From NCBI GenBank assembly GCA_014650415.1, contig BMUX01000009.1:62001-126000 (forward strand): DNA of 64,000 nucleotides. The letters are read 5' to 3'. The DNA comes from Streptomyces spiroverticillatus (lineage in GTDB: Bacteria > Actinomycetota > Actinomycetes > Streptomycetales > Streptomycetaceae). Each line of letters opens with the position of its first letter. Position 1 is the stretch's first letter. The notes under the pieces are model-generated. The model saw only the letters and a program-made list of their open reading frames with translations, ran no database searches and had not been told where the DNA came from. Of the stretch, positions 1 through 8,907 are shown one piece after another. The translations under genes were made by a program, and so were the position numbers.

Positions 1-219
1 CCGGGCCCGCCCGGCAGCAAGGGCGGCCGCCCCAACTGGACCTTCCCGCGAGCCCTCCTGGAGGCGGGCCTGCGCGCACCGGCCGAGCAGGGTGACGTAC
101 GGATCTGGCCGTGCGGCCGGGTGCAGGTGGTGCTGGAGCTGCACGCGGAGCAGGGGGTGCTGCTGTTGCAACTGGACAGCGCACCGCTGGTGCGATTCCT
201 GCGGCGTACGTACGAGTGA
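1..219 (+). CDS. SsgA-like sporulation protein, C-terminal fragment
   Basis: The first 72 codons in frame 1 end at TGA 217-219 and have no start in the window, so this is the 3' end of a gene that begins upstream. The fragment shows the pattern of the actinomycete SsgA-like proteins (SALPs): an aromatic-rich W-x-F-x-R-x-LL-x-x-GL segment, then GDVRIWP, then LVRFLRRT near the C-terminus. SALPs control cell-wall events of sporulation-specific division in Streptomyces; SsgB recruits FtsZ. Which paralogue this is cannot be decided from the tail alone. The match to the family is clear; the specific role is inferred. Confidence 0.8.
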   Translation, partial: PGPPGSKGGRPNWTFPRALLEAGLRAPAEQGDVRIWPCGRVQVVLELHAEQGVLLLQLDSAPLVRFLRRTYE

Positions 220-279
220 GACGGCGGGCCGGGCCGAGCCGGGCCGGGCCCGCGCACATGGGTGACGGAGCGCACGTAA

Positions 280-351
280 CAATGCACGCGCATTGGAACG
301 CGCACAACAATGCATGCGCATCGCGAAACACATGGCAATGCGCAGGCATCG
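280..351. promoter_or_regulatory. three phased CAATGC-N4-GCATYG palindromes (candidate operator)
   Basis: Three copies of an interrupted palindrome lie at 280-295 (CAATGC-ACGC-GCATTG), 308-323 (CAATGC-ATGC-GCATCG) and 336-351 (CAATGC-GCAG-GCATCG). Starts are exactly 28 bp apart. They lie between the SsgA-like gene and the tricorn protease gene (start 418), where a promoter would be expected. The arms are rich in A/T for this genome. I know no regulator with this exact motif; a cooperative repressor or activator of the tricorn gene is inferred. Confidence 0.55.
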
Positions 352-417
352 CAACGTACGCACAGAGATCCAGCCGTACGAGTTGCCGGGCCCCCCTGGC
401 GCGGAAAGCATGAGGGC

Positions 418-3400
418 ATGCGAGTGCCCACAGACGAGTCCGCCCAGGAGCCCGACGCCCCCCACACCGCACCGCCCGAGCCCCCCGCCTACCTCCGCTT
501 CCCGCACCTGCACGGCGACACCCTCGCCTTCGTGGCCGAGGACGACATCTGGGTGGCCCCGCTCCCCGCGGCCGGGCAGACCCCGGGCCGGGCGTGGCGA
601 CTGACCGTGGACCGCACCCGCGTCGGTCACCCGCGCTTCTCGCCGGACGGCCGGCACCTCGCGTACACGACCTGGCGCAGCCTCGACCCCGAGGTGCACG
701 TCGTCCCCGTCGACGGCGGCCCCTCACGCCGCCTCTCCTACTGGGGTTCGGTGGACGCACGCGTCTGCGGCTGGACGCCGGACGGGCAGATCCTGGCGGT
801 GTCCTCGCACGGCCAGCCGTTCTCGTACTACTCCTGGGCCTACACGCTGCCCACCGACGGCAGCCCCGGCGGCAGACTCCCCTGGGGCCCGGTCTCCGAC
901 ATCGCGATCACCGACACCCTCCCCGACTGCAACGGCGAACGCCGCACCCTGCTCCTCACCGGCAAGCCCCCGCACGAGCCCGCCGCCTGGAAGCGCTACC
1001 GCGGCGGGGCCACCGGCCGCCTGTGGCTGCACGGCGACCGCCTGCTCCCGGACCTGAACGGTCACCTCGAAGCGCCGATGTTCGTGGCCGGCCGCATCGC
1101 GTTCCTCTCCGACCACGAGGGCATCGGCAACCTCTACTCCTGCCTGCCCGACGGCTCCGACCTGCGCCGCCACACCGACCACGCCGACTTCTACGCCCGG
1201 CACGCCTCCTCCGACGGCACGCGGGTGGTCTACCAGTGCGCGGGCGAGGTGTGGCTCGTCGACGACTTCTCACCGACCGGGATGCCGCGCCGGCTCGACG
1301 TGCGCCTCGGTGGCCCGCGCACCGGCCGCCGCCCCTACCAGGTCCCGGCGGCGGGCCACGTGGGCGGCCTGGCCGTCGACACCACCGGCCGGGCCAGCGC
1401 CGTCTCGGTGCGCGGCAGCCTGTACTGGCTCACCCACCGCGACGGCCCGGCCCGTACGATCGCCGACACTCCGGGGGTACGGGTGCGGCTTCCGGAGATG
1501 CTGGGCTCCAGCGGGCAGGTCGCGTTCGTGACGGACGCGGAGGGCGAGGACGCGGTGGAGATCGCGTACCTGCCCCGGGCGGCCGGGGCGCGTGCCGCAC
1601 GCCGTCTCGCCGCCGGTCAACTCGGCCGCGTACACGAACTGGTGGCCGACCCCGACGGCGCGCGCGTGGCGGTCGCCTCCCACGACGGTCGCCTGCTCCT
1701 GCTCGGTGTCACTGAAGGACAGGAGTCCCTGACCGAGCTGATCCGCTCGGTGAACGGCCCCGTCCGCGACCTCGCCTTCTCGCCCGACGGGTCGTGGCTG
1801 ACGTGGTCGCATCCGGGCATCGGCCGCTCGCTGCGGCAGATCAAGATGGCGCGCATCCAGGACACCGCGGCCGAGACGACCGCCCTGATCGTGGACGTCA
1901 CCAACGGCCGCTTCGAGGACGAGAATCCCGTCTTCACCAGCGACGGCCGCTACCTCGCCTTCCTCTCCTGGCGCGGTTTCGACCCGGTGTACGACGTCCA
2001 CACGGGCGACCTGTCCTTCCCGCTCGGCTGCCGCCCGTACCTCGTCCCCCTCTCCTCCGCGACCCCCTCCCCCTTCGCCCTCTCCCCCGACGGCCGCCCG
2101 GCGGCGGGCGGCCTGGACCCTGACGAGGCGTCGGAGGGCGACGGTACGGTGACGGTCGAGGTCGAGGGCCTGGCGAACCGGGTGACGCCGTTCCCGGTGG
2201 CGGCCTCCAAGTACTCGTCGCTGTCGGCGGTCAGCGGCGGCGGCCTGGTCTGGCTGCGCTGGCCGATCTCGGGCGCGCTCGGCGAGACGTTCGCGAACCC
2301 CGCCGACACCTCCGGCCGGCCCACCCTCGAACACTTCGACCTCGCCAAGGCCCGCAAGACGGAACTCGCCGACGACCTGGAATGGTTCGCCATCAGCGGC
2401 GACGGTACCCGCCTGGTGGTGGTCGAGGACGGTGAGCTGCGCGCCGTCCCCGCCACCGAACGCGGCGACAGCGACTCCACCGTCCACCTCGACCTGCGCC
2501 GCATCCTGCACGACGTGGACCCGGCCGCCGAGTGGCGCCAGGCGTACGCGGAGGCGGGCCGCATCATCGACTCCTACTTCTGGGAGCCGAACATGGGCGG
2601 TATCGACTGGTCGACAATCCTCGACCAGTACCGCCCGCTGGTGGAGCGGGTCGCCTCCCCCGACGAGTTCGCCGACCTGCTGCGCGAAGTCCTGGGCGAG
2701 CTGGGTACGTCGCATGCGTACGTCGCCGGCGCCCGCCGCAACGAAGGCCCCCCGCACTACCAGCGCGCGATGGGCCTGCTGGGCGCCAACTTCTACGTCA
2801 AGGACGGCAACTGGACGGTCTCCCGCATCCTCCCCGGCGACTCCTCCGACTCCAAGGCCCGCTCCCCGCTCGCCGGTACGGGCATCCGGGTCGGCGCGGT
2901 GCTCACCCATGTGGACGGCCGCCCGGTGGACCCGGTGGCGGGTCCCTTCCCGCTGCTGTCGGCCGCCGGGGGGACGACGGTCGAGCTGACATTCGTACCG
3001 GAAGGGCCCGAGGGCGCGGAGGTGCGTCCGCGGCGGGTCGCCGTCGTACCCCTCATCGACGAACGCCCCCTGCGCTACCAGGACTGGGTCGCCAAGCGCC
3101 GCGAGGTCGTCCGCGACCTGAGCGGCGGAAAGTGCGGCTACCTGCACATCCCCGACATGGGCGGCTCGGGCTGGGCGCAGTTCAACCGCGACCTGCGCCT
3201 GGAGGTGTCCCGCCCCGCGCTGATCGTCGACGTACGCGGTAACGCGGGCGGCAACATCAGCGAGCTCGTCATCGAGAAGTTGACGCGCCGCATCCTCGGC
3301 TGGGACCTGACGCGCGACGCCCAGCCCGTCTCGTACGCCTCCAACGCCCCCCGGGGCCCGGTGGTCGCCCTCGCCGACGAGGCCACCTCCTCCGACGGCG

Positions 3401-3753
3401 ACATGATCACCGCCGCCTTCCGGCTGCTGTCGCTGGGGCCGGTCGTCGGTCAGCGCACGTGGGGCGGGGTGGTGGGCATGACCGGCCGTCACCCGCTGGG
3501 TGACGGCACGGTCATCACCGTCCCGATGAACGCGGCCTGGTTCGACGAGTACGGCTGGGCGGTCGAGAACCACGGCGTGACCCCGGACATCTCCGCCCTC
3601 CGCACCCCGCTGGACTGGGCGGAGGGCCGGTACGCCGTACTGGACGACGCGGTGAAGGTCGCCCTCGACCTGCTGGAGTCGACACCGGCGGCGGTCCCGC
3701 CGGACTACTCGGCGGTGCCGGACAAACGGCGACCGACACTGCCGCCGAGGTAG
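418..3753 (+). CDS. Tricorn protease homologue
   Basis: Cytosolic 1111-residue peptidase of family S41B that in Thermoplasma trims oligopeptides released by the proteasome. The order is a long beta-propeller part (about residues 20-660, repeated FSPDG / SPDGR-type blades), a C1 helical domain, a PDZ-like domain (about 780-880) and the C2 catalytic domain. The catalytic tetrad of the family is present: Ser765-His766 (GTSHAY), nucleophile Ser992 followed by Asp993 (SSDGD), and Glu1050 (VENHG). I place the start at ATG 418, with GGAAAG at 403-408; the frame is open further upstream but that part reads through the palindromes and does not look like protein. Streptomyces have proteasomes, so the peptide-degradation role is plausible here. 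The gene stands alone and ends 22 bp before a convergent operon. Confidence 0.93.
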   Translation: MRVPTDESAQEPDAPHTAPPEPPAYLRFPHLHGDTLAFVAEDDIWVAPLPAAGQTPGRAWRLTVDRTRVGHPRFSPDGRHLAYTTWRSLDPEVHVVPVDGGPSRRLSYWGSVDARVCGWTPDGQILAVSSHGQPFSYYSWAYTLPTDGSPGGRLPWGPVSDIAITDTLPDCNGERRTLLLTGKPPHEPAAWKRYRGGATGRLWLHGDRLLPDLNGHLEAPMFVAGRIAFLSDHEGIGNLYSCLPDGSDLRRHTDHADFYARHASSDGTRVVYQCAGEVWLVDDFSPTGMPRRLDVRLGGPRTGRRPYQVPAAGHVGGLAVDTTGRASAVSVRGSLYWLTHRDGPARTIADTPGVRVRLPEMLGSSGQVAFVTDAEGEDAVEIAYLPRAAGARAARRLAAGQLGRVHELVADPDGARVAVASHDGRLLLLGVTEGQESLTELIRSVNGPVRDLAFSPDGSWLTWSHPGIGRSLRQIKMARIQDTAAETTALIVDVTNGRFEDENPVFTSDGRYLAFLSWRGFDPVYDVHTGDLSFPLGCRPYLVPLSSATPSPFALSPDGRPAAGGLDPDEASEGDGTVTVEVEGLANRVTPFPVAASKYSSLSAVSGGGLVWLRWPISGALGETFANPADTSGRPTLEHFDLAKARKTELADDLEWFAISGDGTRLVVVEDGELRAVPATERGDSDSTVHLDLRRILHDVDPAAEWRQAYAEAGRIIDSYFWEPNMGGIDWSTILDQYRPLVERVASPDEFADLLREVLGELGTSHAYVAGARRNEGPPHYQRAMGLLGANFYVKDGNWTVSRILPGDSSDSKARSPLAGTGIRVGAVLTHVDGRPVDPVAGPFPLLSAAGGTTVELTFVPEGPEGAEVRPRRVAVVPLIDERPLRYQDWVAKRREVVRDLSGGKCGYLHIPDMGGSGWAQFNRDLRLEVSRPALIVDVRGNAGGNISELVIEKLTRRILGWDLTRDAQPVSYASNAPRGPVVALADEATSSDGDMITAAFRLLSLGPVVGQRTWGGVVGMTGRHPLGDGTVITVPMNAAWFDEYGWAVENHGVTPDISALRTPLDWAEGRYAVLDDAVKVALDLLESTPAAVPPDYSAVPDKRRPTLPPR

Positions 3754-3775
3754 CGGGGCCGGGTGGCCGGGGGCG

Positions 3776-4654
3776 CTAGACCCCCACCCCCCGGGTCGAC
3801 TCGTCCGCCGCGCCGCCCGCGCCCACGAGCCCCTTGGCGACCCCGCCCAGCCGGGGGGCGAAACGCTTCATCTCCCGCTGGCCGACCGTCCCGATGATGC
3901 CGGGCAGGTACCCGCGCACCGACTGCATCCCGCGCAGCCACCACTGCGCGTACACGTGGTGCGACCGCCGCTCGATGCCCGCGACGATCCGGTCCACGGC
4001 CGGCCCCAGCGGATACGTACGGTTCGACGGCCACGGCAGCCGCTGCCGCAACTCCCGCATCACCTCGTCCTGATCGGCCCCGCGCACCATGTCGGTGTCC
4101 GTCCACGACAGGTAACCGACCCCCACCCGCACGCCCCGGTAGCCGACCTCCGCCCGCAGACAGTGCGCGAACGCCTCGACTCCCGACTTCGACGCGCAGT
4201 ACGCGCTCATCATCGGCGCGGGCGTGATCGCCGCCAACGAGGCGATCTGGAGGAAATAGCCGCGGCTCTCCATGAGTACGGGCAGAAAGGCGCGCGCGGT
4301 GACGGCGCCGCCCACGAGGTTGACCTCGATCACCCGCCGCCAGGCCTCGGGGTCGGAGTCGACGAAGGGACCACCGGAGGCCACGCCGGCGTTGGCGACG
4401 ACAATGTCGACTTTCCCGAAGCGCTCCTTGACCTCCTCGGCGACCCGCACCATGGCCTCGTGGTCGGTGACGTCCGCGTACCACCAGTCGCTCTCGGTGT
4501 GCAGCCGACCGGTGACGTCCTTCAGCAGCTCGGGCTCCAGCCCCACCAGGGCGATGTTCGCCCCGCGCGCGGAGAGCTTGCGGGCGAGCAGCTCACCCAC
4601 ACCACGGGCCCCGCCCGTCACCACCGCGACCTGACCCTCAAGGCTGTAGCTCAC
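3776..4654 (-). CDS. Short-chain dehydrogenase/reductase
   Basis: A 292-residue classical SDR. The N-terminal nucleotide-binding motif TGGARGVG (about residues 14-21), NAG near residue 88 and the active-site YxxxK (YCASK) are all present, so it should oxidise an alcohol or reduce a ketone with NAD(P)H. The GTG start at 4654-4652 overlaps the stop of the upstream hydrolase as GTGA, which implies translational coupling. It is the last gene of a monooxygenase-hydrolase-SDR operon. In such operons the SDR usually interconverts the alcohol and ketone that enter or leave Baeyer-Villiger oxidation; that link is inferred from neighbours. The substrate is unknown. Confidence 0.9.
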   Translation of the reverse strand: MSYSLEGQVAVVTGGARGVGELLARKLSARGANIALVGLEPELLKDVTGRLHTESDWWYADVTDHEAMVRVAEEVKERFGKVDIVVANAGVASGGPFVDSDPEAWRRVIEVNLVGGAVTARAFLPVLMESRGYFLQIASLAAITPAPMMSAYCASKSGVEAFAHCLRAEVGYRGVRVGVGYLSWTDTDMVRGADQDEVMRELRQRLPWPSNRTYPLGPAVDRIVAGIERRSHHVYAQWWLRGMQSVRGYLPGIIGTVGQREMKRFAPRLGGVAKGLVGAGGAADESTRGVGV

Positions 4655-5589
4655 GCGACTTCCTCCTTCTGCTGTGCACCGGCGTCGGCCTTCGGCCCCG
4701 CACCCTCGACGACGTATTCCCGCACCAACTGCCGGATCTTCCCGCTGACGACCTCCGGCGCCTCCACCGGCGTCATGTGCCCCACGCCGGTGAGCAACGT
4801 CAGCCCCAACGACTTCCGCAACGCTGCCTCGATCCCCCGGGCGTGCACCGGTGGCGTGAGCCGGTCATCAGCACCCGCGACGACGGCGACCGGCACATCC
4901 AACTCCCGCACACCGTCGGCCAGCTCCAACTCGGCCAGCACGTGCGACCAACCGACACGCGCCGCCTTGGGGCACGCGTGCACAATGCGAGCGCATTGCA
5001 AAACCCGCTCCGGTGACGCACCGCGCCCCATCGTGGCGTACTTCAGCACCGCCTTGGAGACCGGCGTCACCGGCCCCAGCGGAGCCTTCGCCCCGAGCAC
5101 GGACCGCGTCAGCCGCGTCCGCAACCGCCCAGCCCGCAGCGGCACCACCAACGACTCCGCGACCAGCCGCGAACTGCCAGTACTGCACAGCAGCACCGCC
5201 GCCGCATGCTCGACGAAGGCAGCACGCCCGGCAGCCGCCATGACCGTCATGCCACCCATCGAGTGACCGGCGATCACCGCCTTCTCGCCCGGCGCGAGCG
5301 TCGCCGACAGCACCGCCTCCAGGTCATCGGCGAGCCCCTCCACCGCATACGCGGCCGAATCCGGCGAACGCCCGTGCCCCCGCTGGTCGTACGCCACGAC
5401 CTTGAAGTCCCGCGCCAGCTCCCGTATCTGGGCCGCCCAGAAGCCGATCGAGCACGTCCACCCGTGCGCCAGCACCACCGCCGGCGCACCTTCCTCCCCG
5501 TACACCTCGACATGCAGCCGCGCACCGTCGCGCGAGGTGACGGTCACCTCCCGTACGTCGAGCCCGAGTTCACCGGCGACGCGGCTCAC
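4651..5589 (-). CDS. Alpha/beta hydrolase (probable esterase)
   Basis: A 312-residue alpha/beta hydrolase. It has the oxyanion-hole HGW (LAHGWTCS), the nucleophile elbow GHSMGG and a C-terminal histidine (GVGHMTP), so a Ser-Asp-His triad is expected. I choose GTG 5589-5587 because it overlaps the stop of the upstream monooxygenase gene as GTGA; a longer open frame upstream is a shadow of that gene. Next to a Baeyer-Villiger enzyme the likely reaction is hydrolysis of the ester or lactone product. A perfect CAATGC-GAGC-GCATTG palindrome sits inside the coding sequence at 4983-4998. Confidence 0.9.
   Translation of the reverse strand: MSRVAGELGLDVREVTVTSRDGARLHVEVYGEEGAPAVVLAHGWTCSIGFWAAQIRELARDFKVVAYDQRGHGRSPDSAAYAVEGLADDLEAVLSATLAPGEKAVIAGHSMGGMTVMAAAGRAAFVEHAAAVLLCSTGSSRLVAESLVVPLRAGRLRTRLTRSVLGAKAPLGPVTPVSKAVLKYATMGRGASPERVLQCARIVHACPKAARVGWSHVLAELELADGVRELDVPVAVVAGADDRLTPPVHARGIEAALRKSLGLTLLTGVGHMTPVEAPEVVSGKIRQLVREYVVEGAGPKADAGAQQKEEVA
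4983..4998. promoter_or_regulatory. intragenic copy of the CAATGC-N4-GCATTG palindrome
   Basis: CAATGC-GAGC-GCATTG, with perfect 6-bp arms and the same 4-bp spacer as the three sites at 280-351. It lies inside the hydrolase gene. Sharing of a 12-base pattern over about 4.7 kb is unlikely by chance at this GC content, but a function inside a coding region is only a guess. Confidence 0.35.
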
Positions 5590-7103
5590 GCCACGACCTC
5601 CTCGACCTCGGCGGGGGCGGCGGCCTGGGCGCGCACCACCTCGTACTCCGCGAGATTGACCTCGCGCGTCGCCCGCCGGAACTCCGAGGTGGTGCCCGGC
5701 CAGACGGTCGTGTTGCGGCCGTTGGCGTCCAGGTACCAGCTGTCGCAGCCGCCGGTGTTCCACACGGTGCGTTTCATGCGCTCCTGCACACGACGGTTCC
5801 AGGCACCGACGGCCGAGGGGCGTGCCGACAGCGCGACCCGGCCGCCGAGCGTGTTCAGCTGCCGCATGTAGTCGGCCAGGTAGTTGAGCTGCGCCTCGAT
5901 CATGAGGATCATCGACGAATTGCCCAGCCCGGTGTTCGGGCCGATGATCGTCATCCAGTTCGGGAAGCCGACGGCGCTCGCGCCGCGCAGCGACTCCATG
6001 CCGCCCTTCCACGTCTCGGCGAGGGTGATGCCGTCGGCGCCGACCACACGGTCGGCGATCGGCATGTCGGTGACGTGGAAGCCCGTACCGAAGATGATCG
6101 CGTCGACCTCGGTCTCCGTGCCGTCGGCGGCGACGACGGTCGACCCGCGCACCTCGGTCAGCCCGGAGGCGACGACATCCACGTTCGGCTGCGCGAGCGC
6201 CGGGTAGTACGTGCTCGACAGCAGGATGCGCTTGCAGCCGATGCGGTAGTCGGGCGTCAGCCTGGCGCGCAGGGCGGGGTCCTTGATGGACTTCGCCATG
6301 TTGGCCTTGGCGATGGCCTCGATGAAGCCGAGCTCGTTGGGGCGCTTGGTGAACGCCTGCACCTGGAGCTCACGGATGCCCCACAGCAGCCCCCGCCGGG
6401 CCTTGCCGGTCGCCGGCACCGTGCGGTGCAACCAGCGTTCGCCGCCGGTGATCGTGCGGTCGGCGCGCGGCATCACCCACGGCGGCGTGCGCTGGAAGAG
6501 GGTGAGTTTGTCGACTTGTGGCTGAATTGCCGGAACGATCTGGATCGCGGACGCCCCCGTCCCGATCATCGCGACCCGCTTGCCCTGGAGGTCGTAGTCG
6601 TGGTCCCACCGCGCGGAGTGGAAAACCTTGCCGGGGAAGGTGTCGAGCCCCGGGATGTCGGGCGTCTTCGGGTCAGACAGCGGCCCGGTCGCGGACACGA
6701 CGACGTCCGCGACGAGCGTCTTCCCGTTCGCCGCCTCGATTTTCCACAAGAGCTTCTCGGCATCCCAGGTCATCATCGTGACCTCGTGGTTCAGCCTGAT
6801 GTGCGGCCGCAGCCCGAAGGTGTCGGTCACGTGCTCCAGGTACGCCCGGATGTGCTCCTGCCCGGAAAAGGTGCGCGGCCACTCGGGGTTGGGCGCAAAG
6901 GAGAACGAATACAAATGGGACGGTACGTCGCAGGCGCACCCGGGATAGCTGTTGTCGCGCCAGGTCCCGCCGACCGAATCCGCCCGCTCCAGCACGACGA
7001 AGTCGGTAACCCCTTCCCTGCGCAGCCGGACCGCGGCCCCCAGGCCCCCGAACCCGGACCCGATCACCGCCACTCGTACATGCTCGTGCTCGAACTCGGC
7101 CAT
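5586..7103 (-). CDS. Flavin-containing Baeyer-Villiger-type monooxygenase
   Basis: A 505-residue FAD/NADPH monooxygenase. The FAD-binding Rossmann motif GSGFGGLG lies near residue 14, the second NADPH Rossmann motif GTGASAIQ in the middle, and the type I Baeyer-Villiger fingerprint FxGxxxHxxxW appears as FPGKVFHSARW. It should insert oxygen next to a ketone to give an ester or lactone. ATG 7103 is preferred over the GTG at 7121 because GGGAGG lies 8 nt upstream of it. First gene of the three-gene operon, divergent from a MerR regulator; the 161-bp intergenic region contains two inverted repeats. Related mycobacterial operons (mymA type) act on lipids or ketones; the substrate here is unknown. 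Confidence 0.92.
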   Translation of the reverse strand: MAEFEHEHVRVAVIGSGFGGLGAAVRLRREGVTDFVVLERADSVGGTWRDNSYPGCACDVPSHLYSFSFAPNPEWPRTFSGQEHIRAYLEHVTDTFGLRPHIRLNHEVTMMTWDAEKLLWKIEAANGKTLVADVVVSATGPLSDPKTPDIPGLDTFPGKVFHSARWDHDYDLQGKRVAMIGTGASAIQIVPAIQPQVDKLTLFQRTPPWVMPRADRTITGGERWLHRTVPATGKARRGLLWGIRELQVQAFTKRPNELGFIEAIAKANMAKSIKDPALRARLTPDYRIGCKRILLSSTYYPALAQPNVDVVASGLTEVRGSTVVAADGTETEVDAIIFGTGFHVTDMPIADRVVGADGITLAETWKGGMESLRGASAVGFPNWMTIIGPNTGLGNSSMILMIEAQLNYLADYMRQLNTLGGRVALSARPSAVGAWNRRVQERMKRTVWNTGGCDSWYLDANGRNTTVWPGTTSEFRRATREVNLAEYEVVRAQAAAPAEVEEVVA

Positions 7104-7133
7104 GCCCGACGCCTCCCGCACTCAACGACACAT

Positions 7134-7177
7134 TGACACTTAGTGACACCCAAGCGACTCTGCCAGCAATCACTGGC
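7134..7177. promoter_or_regulatory. two inverted repeats in the monooxygenase/merR divergent promoter region
   Basis: TGACACT-T-AGTGACA (7134-7148; one mismatched pair) and GCCAG-CAATCA-CTGGC (7162-7177; the arms extend by one T/A pair). They lie 31-74 bp upstream of the monooxygenase ATG and upstream of merR. They are reasonable operators for the MerR-type protein or another regulator; which protein binds is unknown. Confidence 0.4.
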
Positions 7178-7264
7178 ATGATGGGGAGCGTAGAGCAGTG
7201 CCGTACTGATCGGTAGGGGTAGGACCGAGGAAAGTTACCCGGGGTACGACATAGGCTTCCCGGC

Positions 7265-8023
7265 GTGGACGAGGCAGTGGAACAGGCACCGGAATCCCCC
7301 GACCAGGGCGGCGCACGCGACGACGCGCAGCCCGAGAAGCCCGACGGCACGCAGGCCGCCGAGGCACGCCCGTACCGCGAATACCGCATGGAAGAACTGG
7401 CGGAGGCGGCCGGCATCCCCGTCCGCACCCTGCGCTTCTACCGCGAACGCAAGCTCATCGGCCCACCCCGCCGCGAGGGCCGCATCGCCTGGTACAACGA
7501 CCACCACCTGGCCCGCCTGCGCACCGTCGCCGCCCTCCTGGAGCGCGGCCACACCCTCACCGGCATCGCCGACCTGGCCTCCACCTTCGACAGCGGCCGC
7601 GACATGGGCGACCTGCTGGCCCTCGGCACCCCGCCGGAGCCCACCGAGGAGACCCCGGTCCGCCTCACCCCGGAGAACCTCGCCGACTACTTCGAGGGCG
7701 AGGTCACCCCCGGGAACCTCGCCTCCGCCATGTCACTCGGCTACCTCACCGTCGACGGCGACGAGATCGTCCACATCAGCCGCCGCCTGCTGGACGCGTC
7801 GGCGGCACTCGTCCGCGAGGGCGTCCCGCTCTCCGAGGTGATGGCCGCTGGCCTCCAGGTGCGCGAGCACGCCGACGTACTCGCACAGATCTTCGTCGCC
7901 CTGCTCACCACCCACGACGCCGACCCCCAACGCCTGCGCCCCCTGGCCAAGAGTGTGGTCGAGGCCGAACTCTCCATGGCCCTCGACCGTCACCTGCCCA
8001 CGTCCCGCCCGCAGACGACGTAG
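7265..8023 (+). CDS. MerR-family transcriptional regulator
   Basis: A 252-residue protein with an N-terminal MerR winged helix at about residues 40-110 (YRMEELAEAAGIPVRTLRFYRERKLI, written here only as the start of the helix-turn-helix). The C-terminal half has no cysteine cluster of a metal sensor and probably binds a small organic effector. The GTG start at 7265 gives a hydrophilic 35-residue leader; an internal ATG at 7388 just before the helix-turn-helix is an alternative. It is divergent from the Baeyer-Villiger operon and is its obvious candidate regulator. It ends in a hairpin shared with the convergent xthA. Confidence 0.85.
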   Translation: MDEAVEQAPESPDQGGARDDAQPEKPDGTQAAEARPYREYRMEELAEAAGIPVRTLRFYRERKLIGPPRREGRIAWYNDHHLARLRTVAALLERGHTLTGIADLASTFDSGRDMGDLLALGTPPEPTEETPVRLTPENLADYFEGEVTPGNLASAMSLGYLTVDGDEIVHISRRLLDASAALVREGVPLSEVMAAGLQVREHADVLAQIFVALLTTHDADPQRLRPLAKSVVEAELSMALDRHLPTSRPQTT

Positions 8024-8047
8024 GCCCCCGCGAACACCGCGGGGGCC
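8023..8047. terminator. bidirectional terminator between merR and xthA
   Basis: Perfect 10-bp stem GGCCCCCGCG / CGCGGGGGCC with loop AACAC, overlapping the merR stop and lying 8 bp from the xthA stop. Confidence 0.75.
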
Positions 8048-8054
8048 GGGCGAA

Positions 8055-8852
8055 CTACTTCTCGTACGTCACCGTCACCGGCGCGTGGTCGCTCCACCGC
8101 TCCCCGTGCGTGGCGGCCCGCTCCACCCAGCCCTTGACCGCACGGTCGGCCAGCCCGGGCGTCACCACCTGGTAGTCGATGCGCCATCCCGTGTCATTGT
8201 CGAACGCACGTCCGCGATACGACCACCACGAGTACGGCCCCTCGACATCCGGATGCAGCTTGCGTACGACGTCGACGTACCCGGCCTCCTCGAAGACCCG
8301 CCCGAGCCACTCCCGCTCCTCCGGCAGGAACCCGGAGGACTTGCGGTTCGCCTTCCAGTTCTTCAGGTCGGCCTCCTGGTGCGCGATGTTCCAGTCGCCG
8401 CACACCACGACCTCACGCCCGTCCGCCGCCGCCCGCGCCTTCAGCGCGACCAGGTAGAGCATGAATTCGTCCATAAAGCGATACTTCTCGTCCTGCTTCT
8501 CCGTCTCGACCTCCCCCGACGGCAGGTACAGGCTCGCGACCGTCACCCCCGGCAGGTCGATCTCGACGTACCGCCCGCTCGCGTCGAACTCCTCGCTCCC
8601 GAAGCCGATCTGCACCCGCTCCGGCTCCTGCCGCGAGTACACCGCGACCCCGGCCCGCCCCTTGGCCTGCGCGGGCGCGAGCACCACGTGCCAGCCCTCG
8701 GGCGCCCGCACGTCCTCCGGCAGCTGGTCGGCCTCGGCCCGTACCTCCTGGAGGCACACCACGTCGGCACCGGTCTCCGCCAGCCACGGCACGAAGCCCT
8801 TCTTGGCGGCGGCCCGCAGGCCATTCACATTCACGCTGGTCACAGTGAGCAT
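8055..8852 (-). CDS. xthA: Exodeoxyribonuclease III
   Basis: A 265-residue AP endonuclease / 3'-5' exonuclease for base-excision repair. Family motifs are in order: NVNGLRAA at the N-terminus, LQEVR (metal-binding Glu), GDWNIAH (catalytic Asp/Asn) near residue 145, and the C-terminal SDHAPV with the general-base His. The length is that of bacterial ExoIII. ATG start at 8852. It is divergent from a GNAT gene (55 bp apart) and convergent with merR. Confidence 0.95.
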   Translation of the reverse strand: MLTVTSVNVNGLRAAAKKGFVPWLAETGADVVCLQEVRAEADQLPEDVRAPEGWHVVLAPAQAKGRAGVAVYSRQEPERVQIGFGSEEFDASGRYVEIDLPGVTVASLYLPSGEVETEKQDEKYRFMDEFMLYLVALKARAAADGREVVVCGDWNIAHQEADLKNWKANRKSSGFLPEEREWLGRVFEEAGYVDVVRKLHPDVEGPYSWWSYRGRAFDNDTGWRIDYQVVTPGLADRAVKGWVERAATHGERWSDHAPVTVTYEK

Positions 8853-8907
8853 CCAAAAACCCTACCGACCCTCCGCACCTTTCCCTCGCGCTCGTACGCT
8901 CGTACGC

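Noticed and set aside
1270..3573. Long minus-strand open frame of 767 codons across the tricorn gene
   Set aside because: It is antisense to a well-conserved gene with intact catalytic residues; such antisense frames are normal at 72% GC and the translation is Gly/Ala/Arg/Asp-rich without family motifs.
8890..8906. Direct repeat CTCGTACG before the GNAT gene as an operator
   Set aside because: Two 8-bp units of a word common in Streptomyces, without symmetry; too little evidence.
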